DNA of 11,699 nt from an uncultured Clostridia bacterium (lineage in GTDB: Bacteria > Bacillota > Clostridia > Christensenellales > CAG-138), in contig CAMHDC010000020.1 in the NCBI GenBank assembly GCA_946183765.1, positions 1 to 11,699 of the forward strand. The letters run 5' to 3'. Positions 1-6,312 of this stretch are shown here, piece after piece. Within the stretch, counting starts at the first letter, position 1; the number at the start of each line of letters is the position of its first letter. The notes beneath the pieces are model-generated. The model did not search any database, was not told the DNA's origin, and saw only the letters and a program-made list of their open reading frames with translations. A program made the translations under genes and the position numbers.

Positions 1-410
1 TCGCTCAGGTCTACACCGAGGATGGCGACGTGGTGTCCCGGTTCATGATCCGTTCCAGCATCAACTCCCAGGCGGACGAGACGGCCCGCCGGGTCATGGC
101 CCTGACGCGGGCCCTGGGCGGCACGGCGACGATCCCCTCCACCTATTCCGCCTGGCAGTATCGGCCCCATTCCCACCTGCGGGACGTGATGACGGACGCC
201 TTTCGGACGGTGTACGGCGCGGAGCCCAGGATCGCGGCCCAGCACGCCAGCCTCGAATGCGGCATCTTCTCGGGCAAGATCCCGGACCTCGATTGCATCT
301 CCATCGGGCCGGATGTCGTCAACGTCCACACCCCCCGGGAGCGCCTCAAGGTGGCCTCCACCTGGCGCACCTGGGCCCTGCTGCGGGAGACCCTCAGACG
401 GCTGAAATAA
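1..410 (+). CDS. pepD: M20-family aminoacyl-histidine dipeptidase, C-terminal part (5' end outside window)
   Basis: This is the last ~135 codons of a metallopeptidase that hydrolyses dipeptides in the cytosol. The frame is open from base 3 with no start, so the gene begins upstream. The residues align without gaps to the C-terminal third of the complete dipeptidase encoded at 1939-3378, with roughly 70% identity by hand count. Shared blocks are SRFMIRSS, YSAWQYRP, LECG, SGK, PDLDCIS and HTPRERL; the His of HTPRERL is the C-terminal metal ligand of this family. It ends TAA and is followed by two terminators (424-450, 480-509), so it closes its own transcription unit. The GTG at 30 is internal to the frame and is not the start. 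Family is confident; substrate is unknown. Confidence 0.9.
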   Translation, partial: AQVYTEDGDVVSRFMIRSSINSQADETARRVMALTRALGGTATIPSTYSAWQYRPHSHLRDVMTDAFRTVYGAEPRIAAQHASLECGIFSGKIPDLDCISIGPDVVNVHTPRERLKVASTWRTWALLRETLRRLK

Positions 411-423
411 GAACTTTCAAACG

Positions 424-450
424 GCGGAGCGGCCAAGGCCGCTCCGCTTT
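424..450 (+). terminator. Rho-independent terminator after the first dipeptidase
   Basis: An 11-bp perfect inverted repeat, GCGGAGCGGCC (424-434) and GGCCGCTCCGC (437-447), is followed by TTTACTTTTT. It starts 13 bases after the dipeptidase stop codon. The innermost pairs must open to form a loop, leaving about 9 GC-rich pairs. Confidence 0.85.
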
Positions 451-457
451 ACTTTTT

Positions 458-509
458 CCGTTTTTTTTCGGAATTCCCGAAAAAACGGCAGTCGTTCCGC
501 CGTTTTTTT
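458..509. terminator. Second terminator with two mutually exclusive hairpins
   Basis: Hairpin B pairs 480-489 (AAAAAACGGC) with 499-508 (GCCGTTTTTT) around a 9-base loop. Because A-runs and T-runs flank its GC core, it could terminate transcription from either side. Hairpin A pairs 458-471 (CCG, eight T, CGG) with 477-488 (CCGAAAAAACGG), leaving two bulged T. A and B both need the A-run and CGG at 480-488, so only one can form. The element ends ten bases before the next promoter. Confidence 0.7.
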
Positions 510-519
510 CGCCCCTCTG

Positions 520-548
520 TTGACATAGATACAATACGGGATTATACT
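520..548 (+). promoter_or_regulatory. Sigma-A promoter for the DUF819 transporter gene
   Basis: A perfect -35 box TTGACA (520-525), a 17-base spacer and a -10 box TATACT (543-548). It lies directly downstream of the tandem terminators, so the transporter starts a new transcription unit with a leader of about 95 bases. Confidence 0.85.
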
Positions 549-569
549 TTATAAAGTAGAAGGGTTCAC

Positions 570-615
570 GCTGGTGACACAATTGACGGTCACTCAGCTC
601 CGCCTTAACGGGGCT
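570..615 (+). promoter_or_regulatory. 5' leader with two overlapping hairpins
   Basis: Between promoter and start codon the leader can form GCTGGTGAC (570-578) with GTCAC-t-CAGC (589-598, one bulged T). It can also form AGCTCCG (596-602) with CGGGGCT (609-615, one G-T pair). The two share bases 596-598 and cannot both be complete. There is no T-run after the second, so this is not an ordinary terminator. It matches no riboswitch I recognise, and function is unproven. Confidence 0.35.
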
Positions 616-648
616 TTGGGATAGAAAATCAAAATGGGAGGGAATCCA

Positions 649-1833
649 ATGATCACCAATGGCTTTACCTATTTTGCGACCCTGGTGTTGATCGCCGGGC
701 TCCTGGTCGGCGCACAGAGGCTGACCAAGTGGAAGTTCTTTGAGTATGTTCCCCCGGTGGTGCTGCTGTACCTCATCGGCATGCTGGGTTGCACGTTCAA
801 GCTCTGGGACACCGCCGCTACCAAGGACGCCTACAACGCCCTGCGCAACCCGATCCTGTACGCCATGATCTTCGTGATGCTGCTCCGCTGCGACATCCGT
901 CAGATCCTGAAGCTGGGACCCAAGATGCTCCTGGGCTTCTTCACCGCCACCATCACCATCGCCATCGGCTTCGTGGCCACCTACGCCATCATGCATCCTC
1001 TGCTGGGTGAAGGCGCATGGCGGGGCCTGGGCGCTCTGTGCGGCAGCTGGATGGGCGGCTCCGGCAACCTGGTGGCCGTAGCCGACGCTCTGCAGGCCAC
1101 GGAAGCGCAGCTGGCCGGCGCGTCCATCGTGGACTCCATCGACTACTCCATCTGGGTCATGTTCCTGCTGTGGGCCATCACCCTGGCGCCCAAGTTCAAC
1201 AAGTGGGTCAAGGCCAACACCAAGACCCTGGACGAAGTCTCCACCCGCCTCGACGCGGAGTTCGCCCAGGCCAAGACCAAGAAGGTGGACTTCCCCTCTT
1301 TGATCTTCCTGCTGGGCCTCGCTTTGGCCGTCTCCGCCGTGTGCACCAACCTGGGCACCGCCCTTCGGAACGCTTCCCCCAAGTGGCTCCAGGTCTTTGA
1401 CGTGGCCACCTTCCGTATCGTGCTGGTCTCCATCATCGGCCTGGTCCTGGCCATGACGCCCATCGGCAAGATCGCCGGCTCCACCGAGCTCTCCAACATC
1501 ATGCTGTACATGGTCATCGGCCTCATCGCCTCCCGCGCCTCCTTCATGGAGCTCTTCGAGGCGGGCATGGCCTGGTGGATCGTGGCGGGCTTCGTCATCC
1601 TGCTGATCCACGGCGTGCTGATGATCCTGGCTGCCAAGCTGTTCAAGCTCGACATGTTCACCAGCGGCGTTGCCTCCCTGGCCAACATCGGCGGCACCGC
1701 TTCCGCCCCCATCCTGGCCGGTTCCTACTCCGGCTCCCTGGTCTCCGTGGGCGTTCTGATGGCGCTCATGGGCTACGTGGTGGGCACCTTCGGCGGCATC
1801 GGCGTTGGCTACCTCATGTCCATCTTCGGCTAA
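649..1833 (+). CDS. DUF819-family integral membrane transporter (YjcL-like)
   Basis: A 394-residue polytopic membrane protein, length typical of the DUF819 family, whose substrate is not established. Hydrophobic segments run through the whole chain (for example residues 8-22, 34-48, 92-118, 160-180, 216-232, 252-272, 285-296, 308-332, 362-392), with one hydrophilic loop near residues 182-214. Two Gly-rich motifs of the family are present, one per half: GSWMGGSGN at 132-140 and ANIGGTASAPILAG at 345-358. The start at 649 is chosen because GGGAGGG (636-642) lies six bases upstream; an in-frame ATG at 634 would overlap that site. A dedicated promoter precedes it and a terminator follows. Its position between two dipeptidase paralogues suggests that it imports, or exports products of, their substrate, which is inference. 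Confidence 0.85.
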   Translation: MITNGFTYFATLVLIAGLLVGAQRLTKWKFFEYVPPVVLLYLIGMLGCTFKLWDTAATKDAYNALRNPILYAMIFVMLLRCDIRQILKLGPKMLLGFFTATITIAIGFVATYAIMHPLLGEGAWRGLGALCGSWMGGSGNLVAVADALQATEAQLAGASIVDSIDYSIWVMFLLWAITLAPKFNKWVKANTKTLDEVSTRLDAEFAQAKTKKVDFPSLIFLLGLALAVSAVCTNLGTALRNASPKWLQVFDVATFRIVLVSIIGLVLAMTPIGKIAGSTELSNIMLYMVIGLIASRASFMELFEAGMAWWIVAGFVILLIHGVLMILAAKLFKLDMFTSGVASLANIGGTASAPILAGSYSGSLVSVGVLMALMGYVVGTFGGIGVGYLMSIFG

Positions 1834-1877
1834 AGGCTGCCGTATGATGCCTATCTGTACGCACAAATGAACAAACG

Positions 1878-1916
1878 GCGCGATGCAGGCGACCTTTGCT
1901 TGCATCGCGCTTTTTT
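1878..1916 (+). terminator. Rho-independent terminator between the transporter and the second dipeptidase
   Basis: GCGCGATGCA (1878-1887) pairs with TGCATCGCGC (1901-1910); three more pairs including a G-U extend the stem inward. TTTTTT follows at 1911-1916. It lies only 9 bases before the dipeptidase ribosome binding site. No clear promoter was found between it and the preceding gene, so the dipeptidase may depend on read-through. Confidence 0.85.
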
Positions 1917-1938
1917 CTGAAACGAAGGAGGAACAACT

Positions 1939-3378
1939 ATGGGTGTTTTATCCGGCCTGGAACCGAAACAGGTCTTCCGCTATTTCGAGGAGCTGTGCGC
2001 CATCCCCCACGGCTCCCACAACACCAGGGCCGTCAGCGACTATCTGAAGGATTTTGCCGAGTCCCATCGGCTGAAGTTCCGTCGGGACGAACTCAACAAC
2101 GTGATCATCTGGAAAGCCCCCACGGCGGGGTATGAGCATTCCCCCGCCGTCATGCTCCAGGGCCATGTGGACATGGTGGCCGAGAAGGACGCCGACTGCC
2201 CCAAGGACATGGCGAAGGAGGGATTGGACCTCTTTGTGGAGGGGGATCTGGTGGGTGCTCGCGGCACCACCCTGGGCGGGGACGACGGCATCGCTGTGGC
2301 CATGATGCTGGCGATCCTGGCGGACAACGGCATCCCTCACGGGCCGCTGGAGTGTCTGTTCACCGTGGATGAAGAGGTGGGCATGCTGGGCGCTCGGGGC
2401 CTGGACGCCTCCGACCTGCAGGCCAGGTTCCTGCTGAACCTGGATTCCGAGGAGGAGAAGGTCCTCACCGTCAGCTGCGCCGGGTCCACCCGGGCGGTGT
2501 GCACCCTGCCCGTTCGCCGCGCGCCCTTCGACGGGACGGTCTGTGAGCTCTTTGTGGACGGGCTCATGGGCGGCCACTCCGGCGAGGAGATCCATAAGGG
2601 CCGGGCCAATGCCAACATCCTCATGGGCCGGGCGCTGATCGCGCTGCTGAACGCCGGGGATGCGCGGCTCGTCACCGTTTCCGGCGGCGCCAAGGACAAC
2701 GCCATCCCCCGGGACGCCAGGGCGCTGGTGGCCGTGAAGGACGTGAAGGCGGCTGAGGCGGCGGCCCTGGCCCTGGGCGACGCTTTGAAGAACGAGTATC
2801 GGACCGCCGACCCGGACATCCGGGTGTCCCTGGTCCCGGCCGACAGCGAATTGGTACCCATGGACGAGGACAGCACCCGCCGGGTGGCGTCGTTCCTGTT
2901 CTGCGCGCCCAACGGGGTGCAGATGATGAGCGCCGAGGTGCCGGGGCTGGTGCAGACCTCCCTGAATCTCGGCCAGGTGTACACCGAGGGCGACACGGTG
3001 GTGTCCCGGTTCATGATCCGGTCCAGCGTCAATTCCCAGGCCGCGGAGACCACCGAAAAGGTGATCACCCTGACCAAAGCGCTGGGCGGCACGGTGGACA
3101 TCCCCGCCTCCTATTCCGCCTGGCAGTATCGGCCCGATTCCCGCCTGCGGGAAGTGATGATAGAAGCGTTCCGGGCCGTGTATCACGAGGAGCCCAAGGT
3201 CGCGGCCCTTCACGCGGGCCTGGAATGCGGGATCCTCTCGGGCAAGATGCCGGACCTCGATTGCATCTCCTTCGGACCGGACCTCACCAACATCCACACC
3301 CCCCGGGAGCGGCTGCACATCGCCTCCACGGAGCGGACCTGGAAGCTGACGCTGGAGACCCTCAAGCGCCTGAAATAA
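1939..3378 (+). CDS. pepD: Aminoacyl-histidine dipeptidase, M20 metallopeptidase
   Basis: A complete 479-residue M20-type di-zinc dipeptidase, normal length for the PepD group, with no signal peptide and therefore cytosolic. Metal-site and catalytic motifs are in order: GHVD (75-78, ligand His76, with Asp78), GGDDG (113-117, bridging Asp115), DEE (144-146, catalytic and ligand Glu), LDSE (168-171) and HTPRER (453-458, ligand His453). The dimerisation/lid domain contains GGHSGEEI at 211-218. The start is fixed by AAGGAGG (1925-1931) seven bases before ATG. Its stop codon overlaps the ribosome binding site of the next gene, so the two are co-translated or at least co-transcribed. A paralogue ends at 410. 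The family typically cleaves Xaa-His and other dipeptides; the actual substrate cannot be read from the sequence. Confidence 0.93.
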   Translation: MGVLSGLEPKQVFRYFEELCAIPHGSHNTRAVSDYLKDFAESHRLKFRRDELNNVIIWKAPTAGYEHSPAVMLQGHVDMVAEKDADCPKDMAKEGLDLFVEGDLVGARGTTLGGDDGIAVAMMLAILADNGIPHGPLECLFTVDEEVGMLGARGLDASDLQARFLLNLDSEEEKVLTVSCAGSTRAVCTLPVRRAPFDGTVCELFVDGLMGGHSGEEIHKGRANANILMGRALIALLNAGDARLVTVSGGAKDNAIPRDARALVAVKDVKAAEAAALALGDALKNEYRTADPDIRVSLVPADSELVPMDEDSTRRVASFLFCAPNGVQMMSAEVPGLVQTSLNLGQVYTEGDTVVSRFMIRSSVNSQAAETTEKVITLTKALGGTVDIPASYSAWQYRPDSRLREVMIEAFRAVYHEEPKVAALHAGLECGILSGKMPDLDCISFGPDLTNIHTPRERLHIASTERTWKLTLETLKRLK

Positions 3379-3390
3379 GGAGGAACGCAT

Positions 3391-4551
3391 ATGAGCAAGG
3401 ATAAGACCTCCATCGTATTCACCGGCGACATCGGTTTCGACCGGTATATGGACCGCCGCTGGGAGGACGACGAGCTCCTCTCACAGCCCATTCTGGACTT
3501 CTTCCACAGCGCGGATCACGTGGCCGCCAACGTGGAGGGGGCCCTCATCGACGCCGTGGACGACGGCAGCCGGGGCGTGTTCTTCCACGCCATGAACCCC
3601 GCCGCCACCAAGGTGCTGAAGAACATGCACGCGGACATCTGGTGCGTGGGCAACAACCACACCATGGACGCGGGCCGGGAGGGCGTGATCAGCACGAAGC
3701 AGATCGCGAAGGATATGGGCTGCCGCACCATCGGCGCGGGCCTCAACGAAACGGAAGCGTCGGAGCCCATCTATCTTGACGAGGCGGGCGGCATCGGTAT
3801 GTTCGGCGTGGCGTATATGGCCGAGTGCATCCCCGCCACCGCCACGGAGCCCGGCATCTTCCGCTGGGACGACATGGACTATATCAAGAAGCGCATCGAC
3901 GAGGTGAAGGCGAAGTGCCGCTGGTGCGTGATCGTCTCTCACGGCGGCGAGGAGTTCACCAGCATGCCCAGCCCCTACACCCGGGACCGGTATCTTCGGT
4001 ATCTGGAGCTGGGGGCGGACGTGGTGGTGGCCCACCATCCCCACGTGCCGGAGAACTACGAGCTGTTCCCCGACGGGAAGGCCATCTTCTACTCCCTGGG
4101 CAACTTCATCTTCGACACCAACTATCAGCGGGCCCACCTGTACACCGACGTGGGGGTGCTGCTGAAGCTGATCTTCACCCCCGAGAAGCTGGCCTTCGAG
4201 GCCATGGGCATCCGGATCGTTCGCGGCCCGGAGAAGATCGTGGAGGCGCCCCTGCCGGACATCTTCACCGACATCCCCGCCGGCGAGTACGCCCTGCTGT
4301 CGCCTCTCGCTGCCAAGGCCTTCGTGGCGGAGGATATGCGCAAGATGATCTACCTGGAGCCGGACAGGTTCACCAACGCCCCCCAGGCCGTCTGGGACGG
4401 GTATTTCTTCAGCACCGAGCCCGACGGCTACTACGAGGGCACCCACATGGACTTCCACGTGATCGTCCCCTTCTCCAAGATCGCCGAGGAGGGCGCCTGG
4501 AAGTACAGCAAACTGGACAAGGTGAAGGCGTATATTCTGAAACAGTTGTGA
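3391..4551 (+). CDS. CapA-family metallophosphatase-like protein (poly-gamma-glutamate capsule type), cytosolic form
   Basis: A 386-residue protein of the PGA_cap/CapA calcineurin-like fold. Visible metal-site motifs are FTGDIG (10-15, Asp13), ANVEG (46-50), GNNHTMDAG (87-95), SHGGEE (183-188), VAHHPHVPE (213-221) and YSLGNFIFD (234-242). CapA proteins of poly-gamma-glutamate capsule operons usually carry an N-terminal anchor. This one begins MSKDKTSIVFTGD with no signal peptide or membrane segment, so it should be cytosolic. AAGGAGG (3377-3383) overlaps the dipeptidase stop, seven bases before ATG. No capB, capC or pgs genes are nearby, which argues against capsule synthesis here. A hydrolase acting on a product of the neighbouring dipeptidase or transporter is possible but is inference. 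It is followed by a terminator. Confidence 0.85.
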   Translation: MSKDKTSIVFTGDIGFDRYMDRRWEDDELLSQPILDFFHSADHVAANVEGALIDAVDDGSRGVFFHAMNPAATKVLKNMHADIWCVGNNHTMDAGREGVISTKQIAKDMGCRTIGAGLNETEASEPIYLDEAGGIGMFGVAYMAECIPATATEPGIFRWDDMDYIKKRIDEVKAKCRWCVIVSHGGEEFTSMPSPYTRDRYLRYLELGADVVVAHHPHVPENYELFPDGKAIFYSLGNFIFDTNYQRAHLYTDVGVLLKLIFTPEKLAFEAMGIRIVRGPEKIVEAPLPDIFTDIPAGEYALLSPLAAKAFVAEDMRKMIYLEPDRFTNAPQAVWDGYFFSTEPDGYYEGTHMDFHVIVPFSKIAEEGAWKYSKLDKVKAYILKQL

Positions 4552-4555
4552 GCGT

Positions 4556-4583
4556 CGCAAACCGGGGAAGCGCGGGGTTTGCG
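4556..4583 (+). terminator. Hairpin after the CapA-like gene
   Basis: CGCAAACC (4556-4563) pairs with GGTTTGCG (4576-4583), starting five bases after the stop codon. No T-run follows, so on its own it is more likely a 3'-end stabilising hairpin than a terminator. Confidence 0.4.
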
Positions 4584-4599
4584 TCACAAATCTCATGGG

Positions 4600-4628
4600 C
4601 CGGGAAAGCGAAATGCTTTCCCGGTTTT
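4600..4628 (+). terminator. Rho-independent terminator of the dipeptidase-CapA unit
   Basis: A perfect 10-bp stem, CCGGGAAAGC (4600-4609) and GCTTTCCCGG (4615-4624), has a five-base loop and is followed by TTTT. Confidence 0.85.
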
Positions 4629-4672
4629 CCTATGCGCCGAACAGCCGGGAGAAAAACAATTTAGTGAAGGTC

Positions 4673-4701
4673 TTGACAGCAGGAAATATATTTGATAAAA
4701 T
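4673..4701 (+). promoter_or_regulatory. Sigma-A promoter of the redox operon
   Basis: A perfect -35 box TTGACA (4673-4678), a 17-base spacer and -10 box TAAAAT (4696-4701). A second -10-like TATAAT at 4701-4706 would need a 22-base spacer and is less likely. The palindrome at 4691-4715 covers the -10 region. Confidence 0.85.
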
Positions 4702-4715
4702 ATAATTGCATCAAA
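4691..4715. promoter_or_regulatory. Putative OhrR/MarR operator palindrome
   Basis: The 25-base site reads TTTGAT-nn-AAT-nnn-ATT-nn-ATCAAA, with nine symmetric positions in each half. It spans the -10 box and the expected transcription start. MarR-family regulators typically bind A/T-rich palindromes over their own promoter, and the first gene of this operon is one, so autoregulation is the natural reading. Confidence 0.6.
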
Positions 4716-4736
4716 GATAACGGCGAGAGGTGTGCT

Positions 4737-5210
4737 ATGGAGTATGAGTATCGTGAGGCGATGAAGCTGGCCAACCAGCTTTGCTTTCCGCTGTACGCCG
4801 CGTCGAGGAACGTGATCAGCCTGTACACGCCCTGGCTGAAACCGCTGGGGCTCACGTATACCCAATACATCGTTTTTCTCGTTTTGTGGGAGAAGGACGG
4901 GCTCACGGTCGGGGAGATCTGCGATAAGCTGATGCTGGATAACGGGACCCTGTCTCCCTTGCTGCGGAAGATGGAGCAGGCGGGGTACATCGAAAGGAAG
5001 CGCAGCGAGCAGGATGACCGCGTGGTGGTGATCACCCTCACCGAAGAAGGAAAAGCATTGCAGGAGAAAGCGAAGGACGTTCCCCAAAAGGTGGCGGGTT
5101 GTATCGACCTGCCGGCGGAAAAGGCCAAACAGCTGTATTCCCTGCTGTATGAACTGCTGGGCGACCGGCGCGACAAAAACAACAAATACCAGGAAGGAGC
5201 GGCACAATGA
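4737..5210 (+). CDS. ohrR: OhrR-type MarR-family peroxide-sensing repressor
   Basis: A 157-residue winged-helix repressor. It matches the OhrR/MgrA branch of MarR: NQLCF at 13-17 places the reactive Cys at 16, and Tyr20, Tyr30 and Tyr41 occupy the positions of B. subtilis OhrR Tyr19, Tyr29 and Tyr40, which surround the sensing Cys15. The helix-turn-helix lies near residues 56-80 (LTVGEICDKL, then NGTLSPLLRKMEQ), and the wing carries RKRSEQDDR at 87-95. In this family organic peroxides oxidise the Cys and release the repressor. There are extra cysteines at 62 and 122. The start is ATG 4737 with GAGAGG six bases upstream; a TTG 45 bases earlier lies in the promoter and is rejected. The stop overlaps the next start (ATGA). 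The product pair supports a peroxide-responsive role. Confidence 0.88.
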   Translation: MEYEYREAMKLANQLCFPLYAASRNVISLYTPWLKPLGLTYTQYIVFLVLWEKDGLTVGEICDKLMLDNGTLSPLLRKMEQAGYIERKRSEQDDRVVVITLTEEGKALQEKAKDVPQKVAGCIDLPAEKAKQLYSLLYELLGDRRDKNNKYQEGAAQ

Positions 5211-5752
5211 AGACAGTTTATGATTTCACGGTGAAGGACAGAAAGGGCAACGACGTCAGCCTGTCGGCGTATCGGGGCAAGGTTTTGCTGATCGTCAACA
5301 CGGCTACCGGCTGCGGATTCACCCCCCATTACGAACCCCTGGAGGAGATGTACAGGGACCTGAAGGACCAGGGCTTCGAGATTTTGGACTTCCCCTGCAA
5401 CCAGTTCGCCAATCAGGCCCCGGGCGACGACGACGAGATCCACCAGTTCTGCACCGTCAAGTTCGGCACGGAGTTCCCCCAATTCAAGAAGATCGACGTC
5501 AACGGTGAAACGGCCGATCCCCTGTTCGCCTGGCTGGCTGCGGAGAAACCCTTTGAAGGCTTCGGTAAGGGCCTCAAAAATGCGGCGCTGAACAAGTTTG
5601 CCGCCATGAACAACAAGAAATACGGCGACAAGACGTACATCGGCTGGAACTTCACGAAGTTTCTGATCGACCGGGAAGGCCGTGTCATCGCCAGGTTCGA
5701 GCCCACCGTGGACATGCAGGAAGTCAGAGACGCAGTTGCTGCCGCGCTGTGA
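5207..5752 (+). CDS. Glutathione peroxidase-family thiol peroxidase
   Basis: A 181-residue cytosolic peroxidase with a thioredoxin fold that reduces H2O2 and organic hydroperoxides. The family tetrad is visible: Cys36 in TATGCGFTP (32-40), Gln70 in NQFANQAPG (65-73), and Trp147-Asn148 in WNFTKFL (147-153). Cys64 (FPCNQF) and Cys82 (FCTVKF) are also present; Cys82 sits where thioredoxin-dependent members keep the resolving cysteine. Cys rather than selenocysteine is encoded. Most Clostridia lack glutathione, so thioredoxin is the likelier reductant (inference). AAGGAG (5194-5199) is seven bases before the start, and the start overlaps the repressor stop by four bases, implying translational coupling and control by that repressor. 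Confidence 0.93.
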   Translation: MKTVYDFTVKDRKGNDVSLSAYRGKVLLIVNTATGCGFTPHYEPLEEMYRDLKDQGFEILDFPCNQFANQAPGDDDEIHQFCTVKFGTEFPQFKKIDVNGETADPLFAWLAAEKPFEGFGKGLKNAALNKFAAMNNKKYGDKTYIGWNFTKFLIDREGRVIARFEPTVDMQEVRDAVAAAL

Positions 5753-5761
5753 AGAGGAAGC

Positions 5762-6175
5762 ATGAAGATCGCTGTCAGATATTACACGAAGACCGGGAAC
5801 ACGAAGCGCCTGGCGGAAGCCGTTGCTAAAGCCGTCGGCGTCGAGGCCCTGCCGATCAGCGTTCCCGTAGATGAGCCCGTGGATATCCTCTTTCTCGGGA
5901 ACTCGTATTACGCTTTCAGCATCGATCCGGAGGTTCGGAAATTCGTGTCCTCGCTGGATAAAGCCAAGGTGGGCAGGATCGTCAATTTCGGTTCGGCGGC
6001 CATGCTGAATTCGACCTGGAAAAAGGTCAAGGCCGAGGCGGATAAGGTGGGCATCCCCGTGGATGCCCGGGAATTCCACTGCAAGGGCGAGTTCAAAGGG
6101 ATCCATAAGGGAAAGCCGGACGAGATGGACCTGAAAGCGGCGGCAGAGTTCGCCAGGAGCTTTCAGGATCGTTAA
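5762..6175 (+). CDS. Small flavodoxin-like protein
   Basis: A 137-residue flavodoxin-fold protein. The N-terminus is a beta strand, then the FMN-phosphate loop TKTGNT (9-14), followed by strands DILFLGNSYY (41-50) and RIVNFGS (72-78). It is slightly short for a classical flavodoxin. Cys107 lies in EFHCKGEF. It probably shuttles electrons in the cytosol, possibly to the peroxide-defence partner encoded just upstream, which is inference. The gap to the peroxidase gene is nine bases, with AGAGG (5753-5757) four bases upstream of ATG, so it is the third gene of the repressor operon. A terminator follows after a spacer of about 80 bases. Confidence 0.82.
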   Translation: MKIAVRYYTKTGNTKRLAEAVAKAVGVEALPISVPVDEPVDILFLGNSYYAFSIDPEVRKFVSSLDKAKVGRIVNFGSAAMLNSTWKKVKAEADKVGIPVDAREFHCKGEFKGIHKGKPDEMDLKAAAEFARSFQDR

Positions 6176-6194
6176 GATCCCTCCGGTCCGCCGC

Positions 6195-6233
6195 GTCGGT
6201 CACAGAGGCGTACTGTTCGCCCGACGAACCGAC
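6195..6233 (+). other. Weak nested hairpin in the 3' UTR of the redox operon
   Basis: GTCGGT (6195-6200) pairs with ACCGAC (6228-6233), enclosing GGCG (6207-6210) and CGCC (6218-6221) with symmetric six-base internal loops. There is no T-run. It may be a chance structure or a 3'-end stabiliser. Confidence 0.25.
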
Positions 6234-6255
6234 AATATCTCATAGAAAGAACAGA

Positions 6256-6297
6256 GGGGATGTTCAAACCCGGGCATGGGTTTTGAACATCCCCTTT
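6256..6297. terminator. Bidirectional terminator between convergent operons
   Basis: GGGGATGTTCAAACCC (6256-6271) pairs with GGGTTTTGAACATCCCC (6278-6294), with one bulged T and a six-base loop. TTT follows on the plus strand, and a T-rich tract (TCTGTTCTTTC) follows on the minus strand. It lies between the plus-strand flavodoxin-like gene and the minus-strand hydrolase gene and can serve both. Confidence 0.8.
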
Positions 6298-6312
6298 CGT
6301 ATATGCATTTAT

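Noticed and set aside
634..648. Earlier ATG for the transporter
   Set aside because: It overlaps the ribosome binding site that serves the ATG at 649.
394..1905. Long open frame on the minus strand opposite the transporter gene
   Set aside because: It reads as a low-complexity His/Gln/Gly/Asp-rich shadow of a GC-rich gene, without ribosome binding site or family motifs.
1948..3390. Long minus-strand open frame opposite the second dipeptidase
   Set aside because: A mirror frame of a well-supported M20 gene; composition is artefactual and no domain is visible.
3481..4596. Minus-strand open frame opposite the CapA-like gene
   Set aside because: A shadow frame; the plus-strand gene has clear motifs and a ribosome binding site.
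4701..4706. TATAAT as the -10 of the redox promoter
   Set aside because: Spacing of 22 bases from TTGACA is too long; TAAAAT at 17 bases fits better.
4661..6106. Minus-strand open frame across the redox operon
   Set aside because: It runs through three overlapping real genes and a promoter, with no recognisable domain.
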